From Chryseobacterium daeguense DSM 19388 (GTDB lineage Bacteria > Bacteroidota > Bacteroidia > Flavobacteriales > Weeksellaceae): a stretch of 64,000 bases of DNA. The notes under the pieces are model-generated. The model ran no database searches. It was not told the origin of the DNA and saw nothing but the letters and a program-made list of their open reading frames with translations. Made by a program: the position numbers and the translations under genes. The DNA lies in assembly GCF_000430825.1 (NCBI RefSeq), contig NZ_AUMT01000001.1:421014-485013 (forward strand), written 5' to 3'. Positions 27,065 to 35,994 of this stretch are shown piece after piece (position 1 is the first letter of the stretch; every line of letters begins with the position of its first letter).

Positions 27065-28006
27065 ATGGAGCAAAACATTTTAGATTGTGTGATCGTTGGA
27101 TCCGGGCCTTCTGGCTTTACAGCAGCTATTTATGCAGCAAGAGCAGACTTAAAACCTGAATTGTACACAGGGCTGGAGCCGGGCGGACAGCTGACTACAA
27201 CTACGGAGGTGGATAACTTTCCGGGGTATCCGGCGGGAATTACAGGTCCTGAAATGATGATGGATTTGCAAAAGCAGGCAGAAAGATTCGATACCAAAGT
27301 TCATTATGAAATGATTACCAAGGTTGAATTTTCTAAAGAAGTGGGCGGTGTTCACAAATTATATGCAGGAAATAAAGAAATTTTTGCCAAAACAGTGATT
27401 ATTTCTACGGGTGCAACTGCAAAATATCTGGGTCTTGACGATGAAAAAAAATATGCAGGCGGCGGAGTTTCGGCGTGTGCTACATGTGACGGTTTTTTCT
27501 ATAAAGGTAAAGATGTTGTGGTGGTAGGAGCAGGAGATACGGCGGCAGAGGAAGCTACTTATCTGGCAAAATTGGTAAATAAAGTAACCATGCTGGTAAG
27601 AAAAGACGTTTTCCGTGCATCGAAAGCAATGATCCACAGGGTTGAGAACACTCCGAATATTGAGGTGAAATTTCATCACGAACTAATTGGGATTGAAGGT
27701 GAAAACAGCCTTGTAGAAAGAGCTGTAGTAATCAATAACCAAACTAATGAAACTTCTACAATTGATGTAGACGGAATTTTTATTGCCATCGGGCATAAGC
27801 CAAATACCGATATTTTCGTAGGGCAGGTTGACTTAGATGAAAACGGATATATTTTAACTGAAAAAGGTTCTTCAAGAACTAATCTTCCGGGAGTTTTTGC
27901 TGCAGGTGATGTTCAGGACCACATTTACAGACAGGCAATTACGGCTGCAGGAAGCGGTTGTATGGCGGCGATGGACGCTGAAAAATATTTAGCGGAGTTA
28001 CATTAA
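27065..28006 (+). CDS. trxB: Thioredoxin-disulfide reductase
   Basis: This 313-residue low-molecular-weight thioredoxin reductase has the FAD motif GSGPSGFTAAIYAARA, the redox pair CATC (C138 and C141), the NADPH motif GAGDTAAEEA and a C-terminal GVFAAGDVQDHIYRQAITAAGSG-type stretch. It uses NADPH to reduce thioredoxin in the cytoplasm. Length and all active-site residues are normal. The preceding gap of 178 bases shows no gene. Confidence 0.95.
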   Translation: MEQNILDCVIVGSGPSGFTAAIYAARADLKPELYTGLEPGGQLTTTTEVDNFPGYPAGITGPEMMMDLQKQAERFDTKVHYEMITKVEFSKEVGGVHKLYAGNKEIFAKTVIISTGATAKYLGLDDEKKYAGGGVSACATCDGFFYKGKDVVVVGAGDTAAEEATYLAKLVNKVTMLVRKDVFRASKAMIHRVENTPNIEVKFHHELIGIEGENSLVERAVVINNQTNETSTIDVDGIFIAIGHKPNTDIFVGQVDLDENGYILTEKGSSRTNLPGVFAAGDVQDHIYRQAITAAGSGCMAAMDAEKYLAELH

Positions 28007-28031
28007 TTGTTAAAATCAAATTAAAAAATAT

Positions 28032-28058
28032 AAAACGTGCTTATTCAAGGCGCGTTTT
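28032..28058 (+). terminator. Terminator after trxB
   Basis: AAAACGTGC (28032-28040) pairs with GCGCGTTTT (28050-28058), with one G-U, and a T-run follows. Confidence 0.8.
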
Positions 28059-28176
28059 TTAGTTATCAATAAGCTTCAAAGCCTGCTGCTTACTGCCTAT
28101 AGCTTTAAAGCTGAAAAATAATTCTTCTGATTTTTAGTCTATTATTAAGCTTTGTTAAAATTTGTTCCGAAAATAT

Positions 28177-28207
28177 TTTGGCCGTTACGAAAAACGTTCT
28201 ATATTTG
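28177..28207 (+). promoter_or_regulatory. Promoter of tRNA-Ser
   Basis: TTTG (28177-28180), 19 bases, then TATATTTG (28200-28207), a perfect fit to the Bacteroidetes consensus, 33 bases before the tRNA. Confidence 0.85.
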
Positions 28208-28240
28208 CACCACTGAAAACGACGGTATTGTCGATCTTCA

Positions 28241-28328
28241 GGAGAGTTGGCAGAGTGGTCGATTGCGGCAGTCTTGAAAACTGTTGACTGTAACAGGTCC
28301 GGGGGTTCGAATCCCTCACTCTCCGCCA
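28241..28328 (+). tRNA. tRNA-Ser (anticodon UGA)
   Basis: The acceptor arms GGAGAGT (28241-28247) and ACTCTCC (28318-28324) pair fully. The anticodon loop reads CTTGAAA with anticodon TGA. A long variable arm and a GGTTCGAATCC T-arm are present, and GCCA is encoded at the 3' end. The long variable arm identifies a class II tRNA. The 3' end is the integration site of the island that follows. Confidence 0.96.
28310..28326 (+). other. Left attachment site (attL) in the tRNA 3' end
   Basis: AATCCCTCACTCTCCGC is repeated exactly at 47736-47752. Similarity continues past the core through the tRNA terminator and on to about 28500. An integrase gene begins 255 bases downstream, as expected for an element inserted in a tRNA. 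Confidence 0.85.
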
Positions 28329-28349
28329 GGTTAGAAACCAAAATAAGCT

Positions 28350-28383
28350 AAAACGCTGTAAACATCAATGTTTACAGCGTTTT
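28350..28383 (+). terminator. Terminator after tRNA-Ser
   Basis: A 16-bp perfect stem (AAAACGCTGTAAACAT and its complement) with a minimal loop, followed by Ts. A near copy is at about 47773-47807. Confidence 0.88.
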
Positions 28384-28581
28384 TTGTTTCAGCGCAGTAT
28401 CAAAAAAAAAAACAAAATAGGTCACGATTTATATGTCCTATTTCGTGTCCCATTCAAAAAATCACAAAAATGGGTCACAAAAAATCAAGGAAAGCCTGAC
28501 CAATAGGCAGTCTAGCGATTGTACATCTTGCAAAAAGTGGTAACAAAAAGTAAATTATTAATCAATTAAAGTTATCACACA

Positions 28582-29796
28582 ATGAACAAAACATTCAACC
28601 TGTTATTCTTCATCAAAAAGAATAAGATCAGAACAAACGGAACCGCTCCCATCTACTTACGAATTACGATAGACGGCAAGGCAGCAGATATTGCTGCTAA
28701 AAGATATATCGATCCGAAGAAATGGGATGTTAAAGCACACAAGGCGTTGGGTAATTCGCAAGAAGCCAAAACACTGAATCTATATCTTAAAACTTTGGAA
28801 CAGCAAGTTTACGATTTTCACTACCTGATGCTGAAAGAAGAGAAATTTGTAACAGCAGAGAGTTTAAAATCTAAACTGCTTGGAACTGACATTGAGCAAA
28901 GAATGCTCATCCCAATCTTTCAAGAACATAATGACAAAGTGGAAGCCTTGGTCGGACAGGATTTTGCCCCGGGAACATTGGAGCGTTACAAAACATCTTT
29001 AAAGCATACACAGGAATTCATTAACTGGAAATACAAAGTTTCTGATATCGATATCACGCAAATCGATCACGGTTTTATTAGCGATTATGATTTCTGGCTA
29101 CGAAGTGTAAGAAAATGCGCAAACAATACCGCTGTGAAATACCTCAAGAATTTCAAAAAGATCATCCGTTTGTGTATGGCTCACGGTTGGATCACCAAAG
29201 ATCCTTTTCTCGGATATAAAGCAAAAATAAAGGCTGTCGAACGTCCATATCTTACCAAAGACGAAATTCAGATGATCTATGAAAAGGAATTTACATCAGA
29301 CCGATTGAATCAGGTTCGCGATATCTTTCTTTTCAGCTGTTATACCGGCCTGGCTTATGTCGATGTCAAGCAATTGTCTAAGTCTAACATCAATATCGGC
29401 ATTGATGGCGACCAATGGATTTTTACCCACCGGCAAAAAACCGACACCTCAACTAGAGTTCCGTTATTGCCTTTAGCTCAAGAAATGGTTTTAAAATATG
29501 AGAATCATCCGCAATGCGTCAATTCAGATGTCCTGTTTCCTGTTCTAAGCAACCAGAAAATGAATTCTTATCTGAAAGAAATTGCGAGTGTTTGCGGAAT
29601 CAGTAAGGATTTAACATTCCATATTGCAAGACACACATTTGCCACTACTGTTACTTTATCTAATGGTGTACCCATCGAAAGCGTTAGTAAAATGCTTGGC
29701 CATACTAATATTAAGACTACTCAGCATTATGCGAAGATTTTGGATAAGAAAGTGAGTGATGATATGGCGGTTTTGAAAAGTAAATTGGAAGATTAA
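28582..29796 (+). CDS. Tyrosine recombinase / integrase
   Basis: This 404-residue Bacteroidetes-type integrase has an N-terminal arm-binding domain (about residues 1-80, KNKIRTNGTAPIYLRITIDG), a SAM-like core-binding domain and a C-terminal catalytic domain. The HxxR box reads HIARHTF, the GHTNIKTTQHY stretch carries the nucleophile Tyr. The position of the first catalytic Arg reads YTGLAYVDV, with Ala where many enzymes have Arg, as in IntDOT relatives that also lack it. It presumably recombines at tRNA-Ser. The gene is full length. Confidence 0.92.
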   Translation: MNKTFNLLFFIKKNKIRTNGTAPIYLRITIDGKAADIAAKRYIDPKKWDVKAHKALGNSQEAKTLNLYLKTLEQQVYDFHYLMLKEEKFVTAESLKSKLLGTDIEQRMLIPIFQEHNDKVEALVGQDFAPGTLERYKTSLKHTQEFINWKYKVSDIDITQIDHGFISDYDFWLRSVRKCANNTAVKYLKNFKKIIRLCMAHGWITKDPFLGYKAKIKAVERPYLTKDEIQMIYEKEFTSDRLNQVRDIFLFSCYTGLAYVDVKQLSKSNINIGIDGDQWIFTHRQKTDTSTRVPLLPLAQEMVLKYENHPQCVNSDVLFPVLSNQKMNSYLKEIASVCGISKDLTFHIARHTFATTVTLSNGVPIESVSKMLGHTNIKTTQHYAKILDKKVSDDMAVLKSKLED

Positions 29797-30238
29797 AATC
29801 ATTTTGAAGATTAGCTATAAACATATGAATTTTGGCACCAATGCGGCCATATCTTCGAATACATCTTCATTATTAATACGGATGGCGAAGCCTCAGCAAT
29901 TTCATAAAGAGAGTTACCGGAAAGTAAAACTTAACCATCGTCAAGTTGATTTAGCTTTACTATAATTATTTTTGAATAATATTATCAAAAAAAATGAAAG
30001 AAAGCACTATCGAAAATGTTAACAGCAATATACACAAACCCGGAGCATAGTTAAGACAGAAGCCTGCTTATCTAAAAGAACAAATATAATCTATCATTAA
30101 AGAGCCGTAATTATTGAGGGCTATCTCACGAATAGCTAAATGCTCTCTTGAAAATAGTAGACGAAAACTATATAAGAGGAATATCGGCAAACGTACTCCC
30201 TTACTTGCCGAATTGTAATCTAAAACTTAATTATTATT
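29797..30238. other. Noncoding gap after the integrase
   Basis: This 442-base AT-rich stretch has no supported gene, only one very short frame near 29994 (18 codons). It may hold remnants of element-borne sequence. A faint mirrored similarity to 48125-48180 was seen but is too weak to claim. Confidence 0.4.
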
Positions 30239-31309
30239 ATGAAATATAGTTATCTTGTCTTTATGTTCAGTTTTTTATGTATTCAATATGTAAAGGCGCA
30301 GCAAACAGACACGCAAACAAAAACAACAATCAGTGAACAGATGAAAAACGAAGTTTTAGATTCGCTTTTTCAAAAGCTGAATGATTATTACGTTTTTCCT
30401 GAGACAGCTGTGAACATTGAAAAAGCTCTCAAACAGTACCAAAAGCAAGGCTACTATTTAAAAATCAAAGATGCTAAAACCTTCGCAGAAACCTTGACAG
30501 ATCAAATGCTGAGCATTGCGCACGATAAACATTTAAGCGTTTCTTATCAGGAAGCTGAGGATCATCAACCAGAACCATCAGCAGAGACTAAAAAAGAGGA
30601 AGCAAATAGAATCCAGCGATTTAAAATTCAGAAGAACTTTGGTTTTACAAAAATTGATATCCTCGAAGGGAATATCGGATATCTCAAAATAGATGCTTTT
30701 TTTCCTGTTGATGATGCTTCACCGACAGCAACGGCGGCGATGAATTATATAGCAAATACGGACGCATTAATTATTGACCTTAGATCAAACCACGGCGGCG
30801 AACCTGAAATGGTACAGTTTTTAGCAAGTCATTTCTTTGATACTACTCCTGTACATTTAAATGATCTATATTGGAGAGAAAGTAACAAAACAGTACAGTA
30901 TTGGTCGCTGCCGTATGTTTCTGCGAAACGGTATATTGCAAAGCCGGTTTACATAATTATCGATGGTAAAACATTTTCAGCCGGCGAAGAATTTGCCTAT
31001 GACCTGCAGGCTCTAAGAAGGGCGACCGTAACGGGTAAGACTTCGGCAGGTGGGGCCAACCCCGGAAATGAAGTTAATATCAAAGGGAATTTTGTTGCTT
31101 TTATTCCAAACGGAAGAGCCGTTAATCCGATAACTAAAACAAATTGGGAAGGAATAGGTGTACAACCTGATATAGAAATTTCAGAAAAAGACGCTTTACT
31201 TGAGACCCAAATTGTTGCACTGCAAAAACTTATTAAAATCACTTCCGACCAACAGATTAAAGAATATTTTCAAAAAAATCTGAATAAGATACAGGTAGAT
31301 TCAAAGTAA
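30239..31309 (+). CDS. S41-family peptidase, secreted
   Basis: This 356-residue protein has a signal peptide (KYSYLVFMFSFLCIQYVKAQ), an N-terminal helical region and a C-terminal-processing-protease-like S41 domain. The nucleophile is the serine in DGKTFSAGEEFAYDL (about S247). ALIIDLRSNHGGEPEMVQFL is the typical oxyanion-side motif. No PDZ domain is evident. It resembles the next gene over its whole length, so the two are tandem paralogues. Substrates are unknown. Such carry-along proteases in islands may process envelope or secreted peptides. Confidence 0.85.
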   Translation: MKYSYLVFMFSFLCIQYVKAQQTDTQTKTTISEQMKNEVLDSLFQKLNDYYVFPETAVNIEKALKQYQKQGYYLKIKDAKTFAETLTDQMLSIAHDKHLSVSYQEAEDHQPEPSAETKKEEANRIQRFKIQKNFGFTKIDILEGNIGYLKIDAFFPVDDASPTATAAMNYIANTDALIIDLRSNHGGEPEMVQFLASHFFDTTPVHLNDLYWRESNKTVQYWSLPYVSAKRYIAKPVYIIIDGKTFSAGEEFAYDLQALRRATVTGKTSAGGANPGNEVNIKGNFVAFIPNGRAVNPITKTNWEGIGVQPDIEISEKDALLETQIVALQKLIKITSDQQIKEYFQKNLNKIQVDSK

Positions 31310-31449
31310 AAACAAAAGATTTATGGCAACCTGGATTAGAGCAAAAATGAGATTCGTATTGGTGGACGATCTTAAATAAAAATAAATGTCATCACGATTA
31401 TACTATAGTTATTTTCTGAAAGTACTAACAAAGAATTAGAAATTTTATA

Positions 31450-33234
31450 ATGATACAAAAGAGTACTCTGACTTATTTATTCATTTTCCTTGGGCAATTT
31501 CTTTTTGCTCAAAATAATGAACCGCCAAATATGGACGATTCTGTGAAAACAGAAGTTGTAAACAACATCTGTAATTCGCTCATCCACTATTATGTTTTCC
31601 TTGATAAAGCAAAAGTGATGTCAGATTTTCTGAAGCAACAGCATCAAAGTAATATATTCAGCTCGATTACGAACCCGAACCAATTTGCCAATGAGATCCA
31701 AAAGACACTTCGTTCCGTGAACAATGACAATCATTTGCGAATTGAATACAACCCTCGCTTAGAAAAAGACCTCATCAAATTCCTTTCGAACAAGAAAGGT
31801 TCAGCGGAAGTTTTAGCTGACGACCTAAAAAAAGAGGAGAAGAAGAATTTTTATTTCAAAAAGGTAGAAATTCTGCCTTCAAACATCGGCTACATTGAAT
31901 TTACCAATTTTGCTGCTCCCAGTCCTACTGCGAGGAAAACAGTCCATTCAGCAATGCAGTTTATTTCTCATACTGACGGACTAATCATTGATTTAAGAAA
32001 TAATTTCGGTGGGAATAGTGAAATGTCAGGAGAAATCCTAAGCTACTTTTTTCCTGCAAAAACATACACTGGTAAAACTTATAATAGAATCGAAAATAAA
32101 TGGTCAGATTCTTATATTGAAAATAAGAAGGAAATCACCACTGGTTTAAAATTGGGTATGCCCATTTATATACTTATCAGCAACAGAACCTTTTCGGCTG
32201 CCGAAAGTTTTGCTTATACCTTACAAAGTATGAAAAAGGCGGTGATCATTGGCAATGCCTCAAGAGGAGGAGCTCACGCAACCAGAAGTTTTAGTCTGGG
32301 AAATGGCTTTGTAGCCTTTATTCCATATTCACGTGGTGAAAATGTGGTCACTAAAACCGATTGGGAAGGCGTCGGAGTAATTCCCGATATTAGAACAGAA
32401 GACCATAATGGTATTCTGAGCGCTCAAAATTATATCCTGGATCAGAAACTGTTAACCGAAAAAGATGAAAATGAAAAAAGAAAAATTAACTGGCAGATCA
32501 ATTTTAATAAATCAAAATCTTCAGTTGCCATTATCAACCCAAAAGAGTTGATAAAGTTTACCGGAAGATTTCAGGAATTTGAAGTTACACTTTCAGACAA
32601 TCAGTTGATATTTAGGGATACCAATCAAAAAAACAGTGAACCCGAAAAAGCAATAGCCATAACAAACCATTTATTTCAAATTGGAAATGACTACCAGGTA
32701 GAATTTGTAACAGGCAGCAACGATTTATGTAGCGCTATTAAAATGTATTGGGATAAAGGCGCTCGTAAAAAGACTAATAATCAATGGTTTGAAACACAAG
32801 ATTCGATAAGTTATTGGGAGGATTTTTCTATACAAAAAATTATGTATCCTAATATGACAAAATTTTTACCTTTTTATCTCGACGATAAAGGATTTATGCA
32901 AAATGATAAATCCTTTATGATTACAGGAAAGCATCTTTCTTATTTGACTGCATTTTTGAACTCGTCACTCTTCAAATATTGTTTTATTGATAACTTCCCT
33001 GAATTACAAGGAGGGACACGTGAATTAAGGAAAATATTTTTAGATAAAATTCCTGTATTGGAAATTGATAATGATTTAAACTCTAAATTTGAAATAATAG
33101 TTAGCAAAATTCAGGCAAACATAGATTCCTCTACTATTAAACAAATTCTATTACAATTAGATAAAATGATTTTTGACCTATATGAATTATCCGAGGAAGA
33201 GAGAACTGCAATAGGTTTTATTGAGATTCAATAA
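31450..33234 (+). CDS. S41 peptidase fused to a restriction-modification specificity domain
   Basis: The first 430 or so residues are a secreted S41 peptidase like the preceding gene: signal peptide, LIIDLRNNFGGNSEMSGEI, and nucleophile Ser at about S249 in NRTFSAAESFAY. From about residue 437 the sequence turns into the C-terminal part of an Eco57I/TaqI-like target-recognition domain (NNQWFETQDSISYWEDF, KFLPFYLDDKG, KHLSYLTAFLNSSLFKYCF, GGTRELRKIFLDKIPV). A protease aimed outside the cell joined in frame to a DNA-specificity tail has no obvious joint function, so the ORF looks like a recombination product. Its end overlaps the convergent gene by 17 bases. Confidence 0.8.
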   Translation: MIQKSTLTYLFIFLGQFLFAQNNEPPNMDDSVKTEVVNNICNSLIHYYVFLDKAKVMSDFLKQQHQSNIFSSITNPNQFANEIQKTLRSVNNDNHLRIEYNPRLEKDLIKFLSNKKGSAEVLADDLKKEEKKNFYFKKVEILPSNIGYIEFTNFAAPSPTARKTVHSAMQFISHTDGLIIDLRNNFGGNSEMSGEILSYFFPAKTYTGKTYNRIENKWSDSYIENKKEITTGLKLGMPIYILISNRTFSAAESFAYTLQSMKKAVIIGNASRGGAHATRSFSLGNGFVAFIPYSRGENVVTKTDWEGVGVIPDIRTEDHNGILSAQNYILDQKLLTEKDENEKRKINWQINFNKSKSSVAIINPKELIKFTGRFQEFEVTLSDNQLIFRDTNQKNSEPEKAIAITNHLFQIGNDYQVEFVTGSNDLCSAIKMYWDKGARKKTNNQWFETQDSISYWEDFSIQKIMYPNMTKFLPFYLDDKGFMQNDKSFMITGKHLSYLTAFLNSSLFKYCFIDNFPELQGGTRELRKIFLDKIPVLEIDNDLNSKFEIIVSKIQANIDSSTIKQILLQLDKMIFDLYELSEEERTAIGFIEIQ

Positions 33235-34096
33235 AACTGATTTCTTCATCACTTAACTCAAATAAATTGTACACCCTTTGATTTACTAAATTTTCCAAAT
33301 AATCAGTGTTGATATTTTTGGACTTCTGAGTTTGAATTTCTTTTGCTAAATTAGTGAACAATTCCTCTGTTGTTGGGTCAATCCCCATCGGAACTCTTAG
33401 CTGCTCAATATATATTTTAATCCATCTTGTCGTGCCAACACCAGATGTTGCTGCAAGCTTATTAAAATACCATTTGCAGACATTTGAATTTAAATATGAT
33501 ACTAAATACTCTAATCTCTCACCGCTTATAAAAAAGATAGTATTATTTAATAAATAATTGTTTTTATCTAAACAAAAATTTGGATTGTTAGTTAATTCGA
33601 TCCAGACTATTTTCGGTCTATAAAAATCCTCCATATAAGCACAGTTTCTTAGGTTATATGGAGTATCTCCTTTATCAGCTCTTTTGGCCAATTGAGGATA
33701 ATAAAAATCTAAATGTTTTTTTACGATAGGATAATCATTTATATCTATTGCCTTTACACCCTTTTCTTTGATTCCATTATGAGTATTAATCAGCCATAAA
33801 TCAGTTGCTTCATAAGCATATCTTTTTATATCTCTGCCACGTAAAATAGGTCGTATGATTTCGGCAGATTTTGGATCTTCTGCAATAAGCTCATCTTTCT
33901 TTTTTTTATCTATAATAAAGGCCTCATTATACCCAGTCAAAATTCCTCTGTAGATGTTAATATCCCACTCTTTAAGAGGTGTTCCTACAGCTTCAATTTT
34001 AGCTTTTATGCGTTGTTCGATATCACTTAATATCACCCAAGAGTCACTACTGGAAAAATTTACTTTTACTAAATTCTGTCTAAAATAATCGCTCAT
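33218..34096 (-). pseudogene. Type IIG R-M specificity fragment (no methyltransferase domain)
   Basis: These 292 codons match the region downstream of the methyltransferase in Eco57I-type enzymes: LKEWDINIYRGILTGYNEAFIID, IIRPILRGRDIKRY, DKGDTPYNLRNCAYMEDFYRPKIVW and a final LFELSDEEISFIESQ. No NPPY or SAM-binding motif is present and the frame starts near an inverted repeat next to the recombinase gene. It is likely a stored or orphaned specificity module rather than a working enzyme. It converges with the chimeric ORF, whose tail is of the same type (LYELSEEERTAIGFIEIQ). Confidence 0.8.
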
Positions 34097-34169
34097 ATAG
34101 ATGTTATTTTAATAGTCTATGTTTATTTTAGACAGTTATAATATATTTTATACCATTATTGTATAAAAT
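34076..34169. promoter_or_regulatory. Two dyads beside the serine recombinase (candidate recombination sites)
   Basis: CTGTCTAAAATAA (34076-34088) is mirrored by TTATTTTAGACAG (34123-34135). One arm lies in the first codons of the specificity fragment and the other in the gap. A second dyad, ATTTTATAC (34145-34153) and GTATAAAAT (34161-34169), ends 15 bases before the recombinase ATG. Serine recombinases commonly bind dyads of this size near their own gene. The assignment is inference. Confidence 0.55.
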
Positions 34170-34183
34170 TTTAAACAAAAGAA

Positions 34184-34780
34184 ATGATTTACGGATACAT
34201 CAGAGTAAGCACAGACAAACAAACAGTAGAAAATCAGAGATTTGAAATCAATCATTTTTGTGACAAGCAACAAATTGTTGTGAACAAATGGATTGAAGAA
34301 ACTATTTCAGGAGCAAAGAATGTTGATGAGAGAAAATTAGGAAAACTTTTAAAAAAAATGAAAAAAGGAGATGTTTTAATTTGCTCAGAATTATCCAGGC
34401 TTGGAAGAAATCTTCTGATGATTATGGGTGTACTTAATGAATGTATGAATCGTGACATTCAAGTTTGGACCATTAAAGACAATTATCGCTTAGGAAGTGA
34501 TATTAATTCTAAAGTGTTGGCATTTGCATTTGGTTTATCAGCCGAAATTGAAAGAAACCTTATATCCCAGAGAACTAAAGAAGCATTAGCTCGAAAAAGA
34601 GCAGAAGGTGTAATTTTAGGCCGTCCTGTGGGTAGTAAATCTTCTAAGACAAAATTAACTGGTCAGGAAAAGAAGATTCAAGAATTGATTGAAAAGAAAG
34701 TTTCATATTCTGCAATAGGTAGGATTTTAGGTGTACATAGATTAACTGTTTCTAGTTTTGTAAAAGAAAGAATGAACTAA
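34184..34780 (+). CDS. Serine recombinase (resolvase/DNA-invertase family)
   Basis: This 198-residue protein has the catalytic serine in YIRVSTDKQTVENQ, CSELSRLGRNLLMIM, the AEIERNLISQRTKEAL helix and a C-terminal helix-turn-helix (YSAIGRILGVHRLTVSSFVK). The length is that of Hin/Gin and Tn3-type resolvases. It sits next to the two opposed specificity modules, so control of their orientation is an attractive role. Resolution of element dimers is the simple alternative. Confidence 0.92.
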   Translation: MIYGYIRVSTDKQTVENQRFEINHFCDKQQIVVNKWIEETISGAKNVDERKLGKLLKKMKKGDVLICSELSRLGRNLLMIMGVLNECMNRDIQVWTIKDNYRLGSDINSKVLAFAFGLSAEIERNLISQRTKEALARKRAEGVILGRPVGSKSSKTKLTGQEKKIQELIEKKVSYSAIGRILGVHRLTVSSFVKERMN

Positions 34781-34784
34781 TTAC

Positions 34785-35211
34785 AACTACAAATTAAAAT
34801 AAAAAAACAGAAGCCAAAAATAATTCGCTCCCCAATCCAACTGCTAAATTCTGTCAAGGTCAAGTCCTCCGGATTTGCAGAAAAACCTTGACAGAATGCC
34901 TCGCTCATTTTCAAAAGGCTTTCTTTTTTTCTTTTTTTTAGATTTTTTTTCTTCGTTTTCTTTTAGAAATATTTTAACTGAGAAATTTAAGGTGCAAAGA
35001 GAAGGACTAAATTCTTGGTTTTAACTTTAAAAAACTTGTTCAAATTTTTGGTCTTTTACTTGCAGATTTGAGCAGAAATTTTTAGCTTTACTACGTAAAA
35101 TTTAAATTAGGATTTTACTACTTTTTTGCCAATGTCCTATTTAAGGCTATTCACAGAGATGCCACAGCGAAAATCTTATCCATAAATCGATTAGAAATGG
35201 GCACAAAATCC
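34785..35211 (+). repeat. Element-end repeat, left copy (no gene 34781-35381)
   Basis: About 427 bases are closely similar to 47275-47740. The copy begins AACTACAAATTAAAATAAAA and ends ...GGGCACAAAATCC. It includes a hairpin with exact 13-bp arms (ATTCTGTCAAGGT and ACCTTGACAGAAT) around an inner CAAGTCC-TCC-GGATTTG hairpin. The right copy runs straight into the attachment core, whereas this copy loses similarity after AATCC. The remaining bases to 35381 show no gene. Confidence 0.88.
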
Positions 35212-35381
35212 AATCACTTCACTTACCCGACAAGCAATGGTTTCCGAATGACAAATCGGCGCTAAAACAGCTCCTATAAGCAAAAATGTATGATTAAAGA
35301 ATATTAATACCCCATTAGTGAATAATCTAGCAAATAGGCTATCCAAGCCTGAATATGGGAATTGAACTTTGGTTGCTAAAG

Positions 35382-35651
35382 TCAGATAACATCATAGTCG
35401 TTCAAAGTTGTTACAAAATGATAATCAATAAAACTTTTAGAAGCCTTGCATAATTCCAACAATTCTTCATTGCTATGGTATTCAAAATTAAAATCGTCAG
35501 GAACATCAATTGTATATTCCGTTAATATTTCTGTATCCAGAAGATCAATTGCCATCAGATCATTAAGTGAACTAAGCAGACTTTTTTCTTTCAGAAGAGG
35601 CATTTTCTGCGTGATAGAGTTTTTAAATTTATATAATATAATTGTTTTCAT
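35382..35651 (-). CDS. Hypothetical protein (89 aa)
   Basis: A small acidic protein with no family that I recognise and no signal peptide. Its ATG overlaps the stop of the gene before it as ATGA, which supports both as a real two-gene unit. The position at the start of the right island segment suggests element-specific cargo. Confidence 0.55.
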   Translation of the reverse strand: MKTIILYKFKNSITQKMPLLKEKSLLSSLNDLMAIDLLDTEILTEYTIDVPDDFNFEYHSNEELLELCKASKSFIDYHFVTTLNDYDVI

Positions 35652-35866
35652 TTTTTATTTTTTACTTTTTCGAAAGTAATGAGCTGCATTCTAATAGATG
35701 AAAGATATTGCTTAAAGTCTTTCATTGTAATATTTTTCTCGTTCGGTGACATAAATAACGGAGTCTCATTTAGTAGAAAATACAATTCGGGATATAAAGA
35801 CTGGATTTTAGCCGTTACATTGAAGATCTGTCCGGTAAGATTCTGCAAATTATCAGTTGATTTCAT
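35648..35866 (-). CDS. Hypothetical protein (72 aa)
   Basis: A small protein containing MKDFKQYLSSIRMQLITFEKV at the C-terminus, predicted helical. It shares a four-base ATGA overlap with the downstream 89-residue gene. Function is unknown. A role together with its partner is likely, but I see nothing to assign it. Confidence 0.55.
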   Translation of the reverse strand: MKSTDNLQNLTGQIFNVTAKIQSLYPELYFLLNETPLFMSPNEKNITMKDFKQYLSSIRMQLITFEKVKNKK

Positions 35867-35994
35867 ATCTTTCTATTTAAAAGAAACATAATAATATTAG
35901 AATAAAAAAGGACGGGGACTAAAAAAGTACCCGTCCCCTTTTGTATTAAAACCCCTTTAAACATATTGAGCTGTTTACCGGAGTTATAAACTCA

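Noticed and set aside
28105..28341. A 78-codon frame on the - strand over tRNA-Ser
   Set aside because: It is the antisense of the tRNA and its flanks. The tRNA fold is complete, and such frames are a well-known artefact.
29994..30050. An 18-codon frame after the integrase
   Set aside because: Too short, with no promoter or terminator and no neighbour support.
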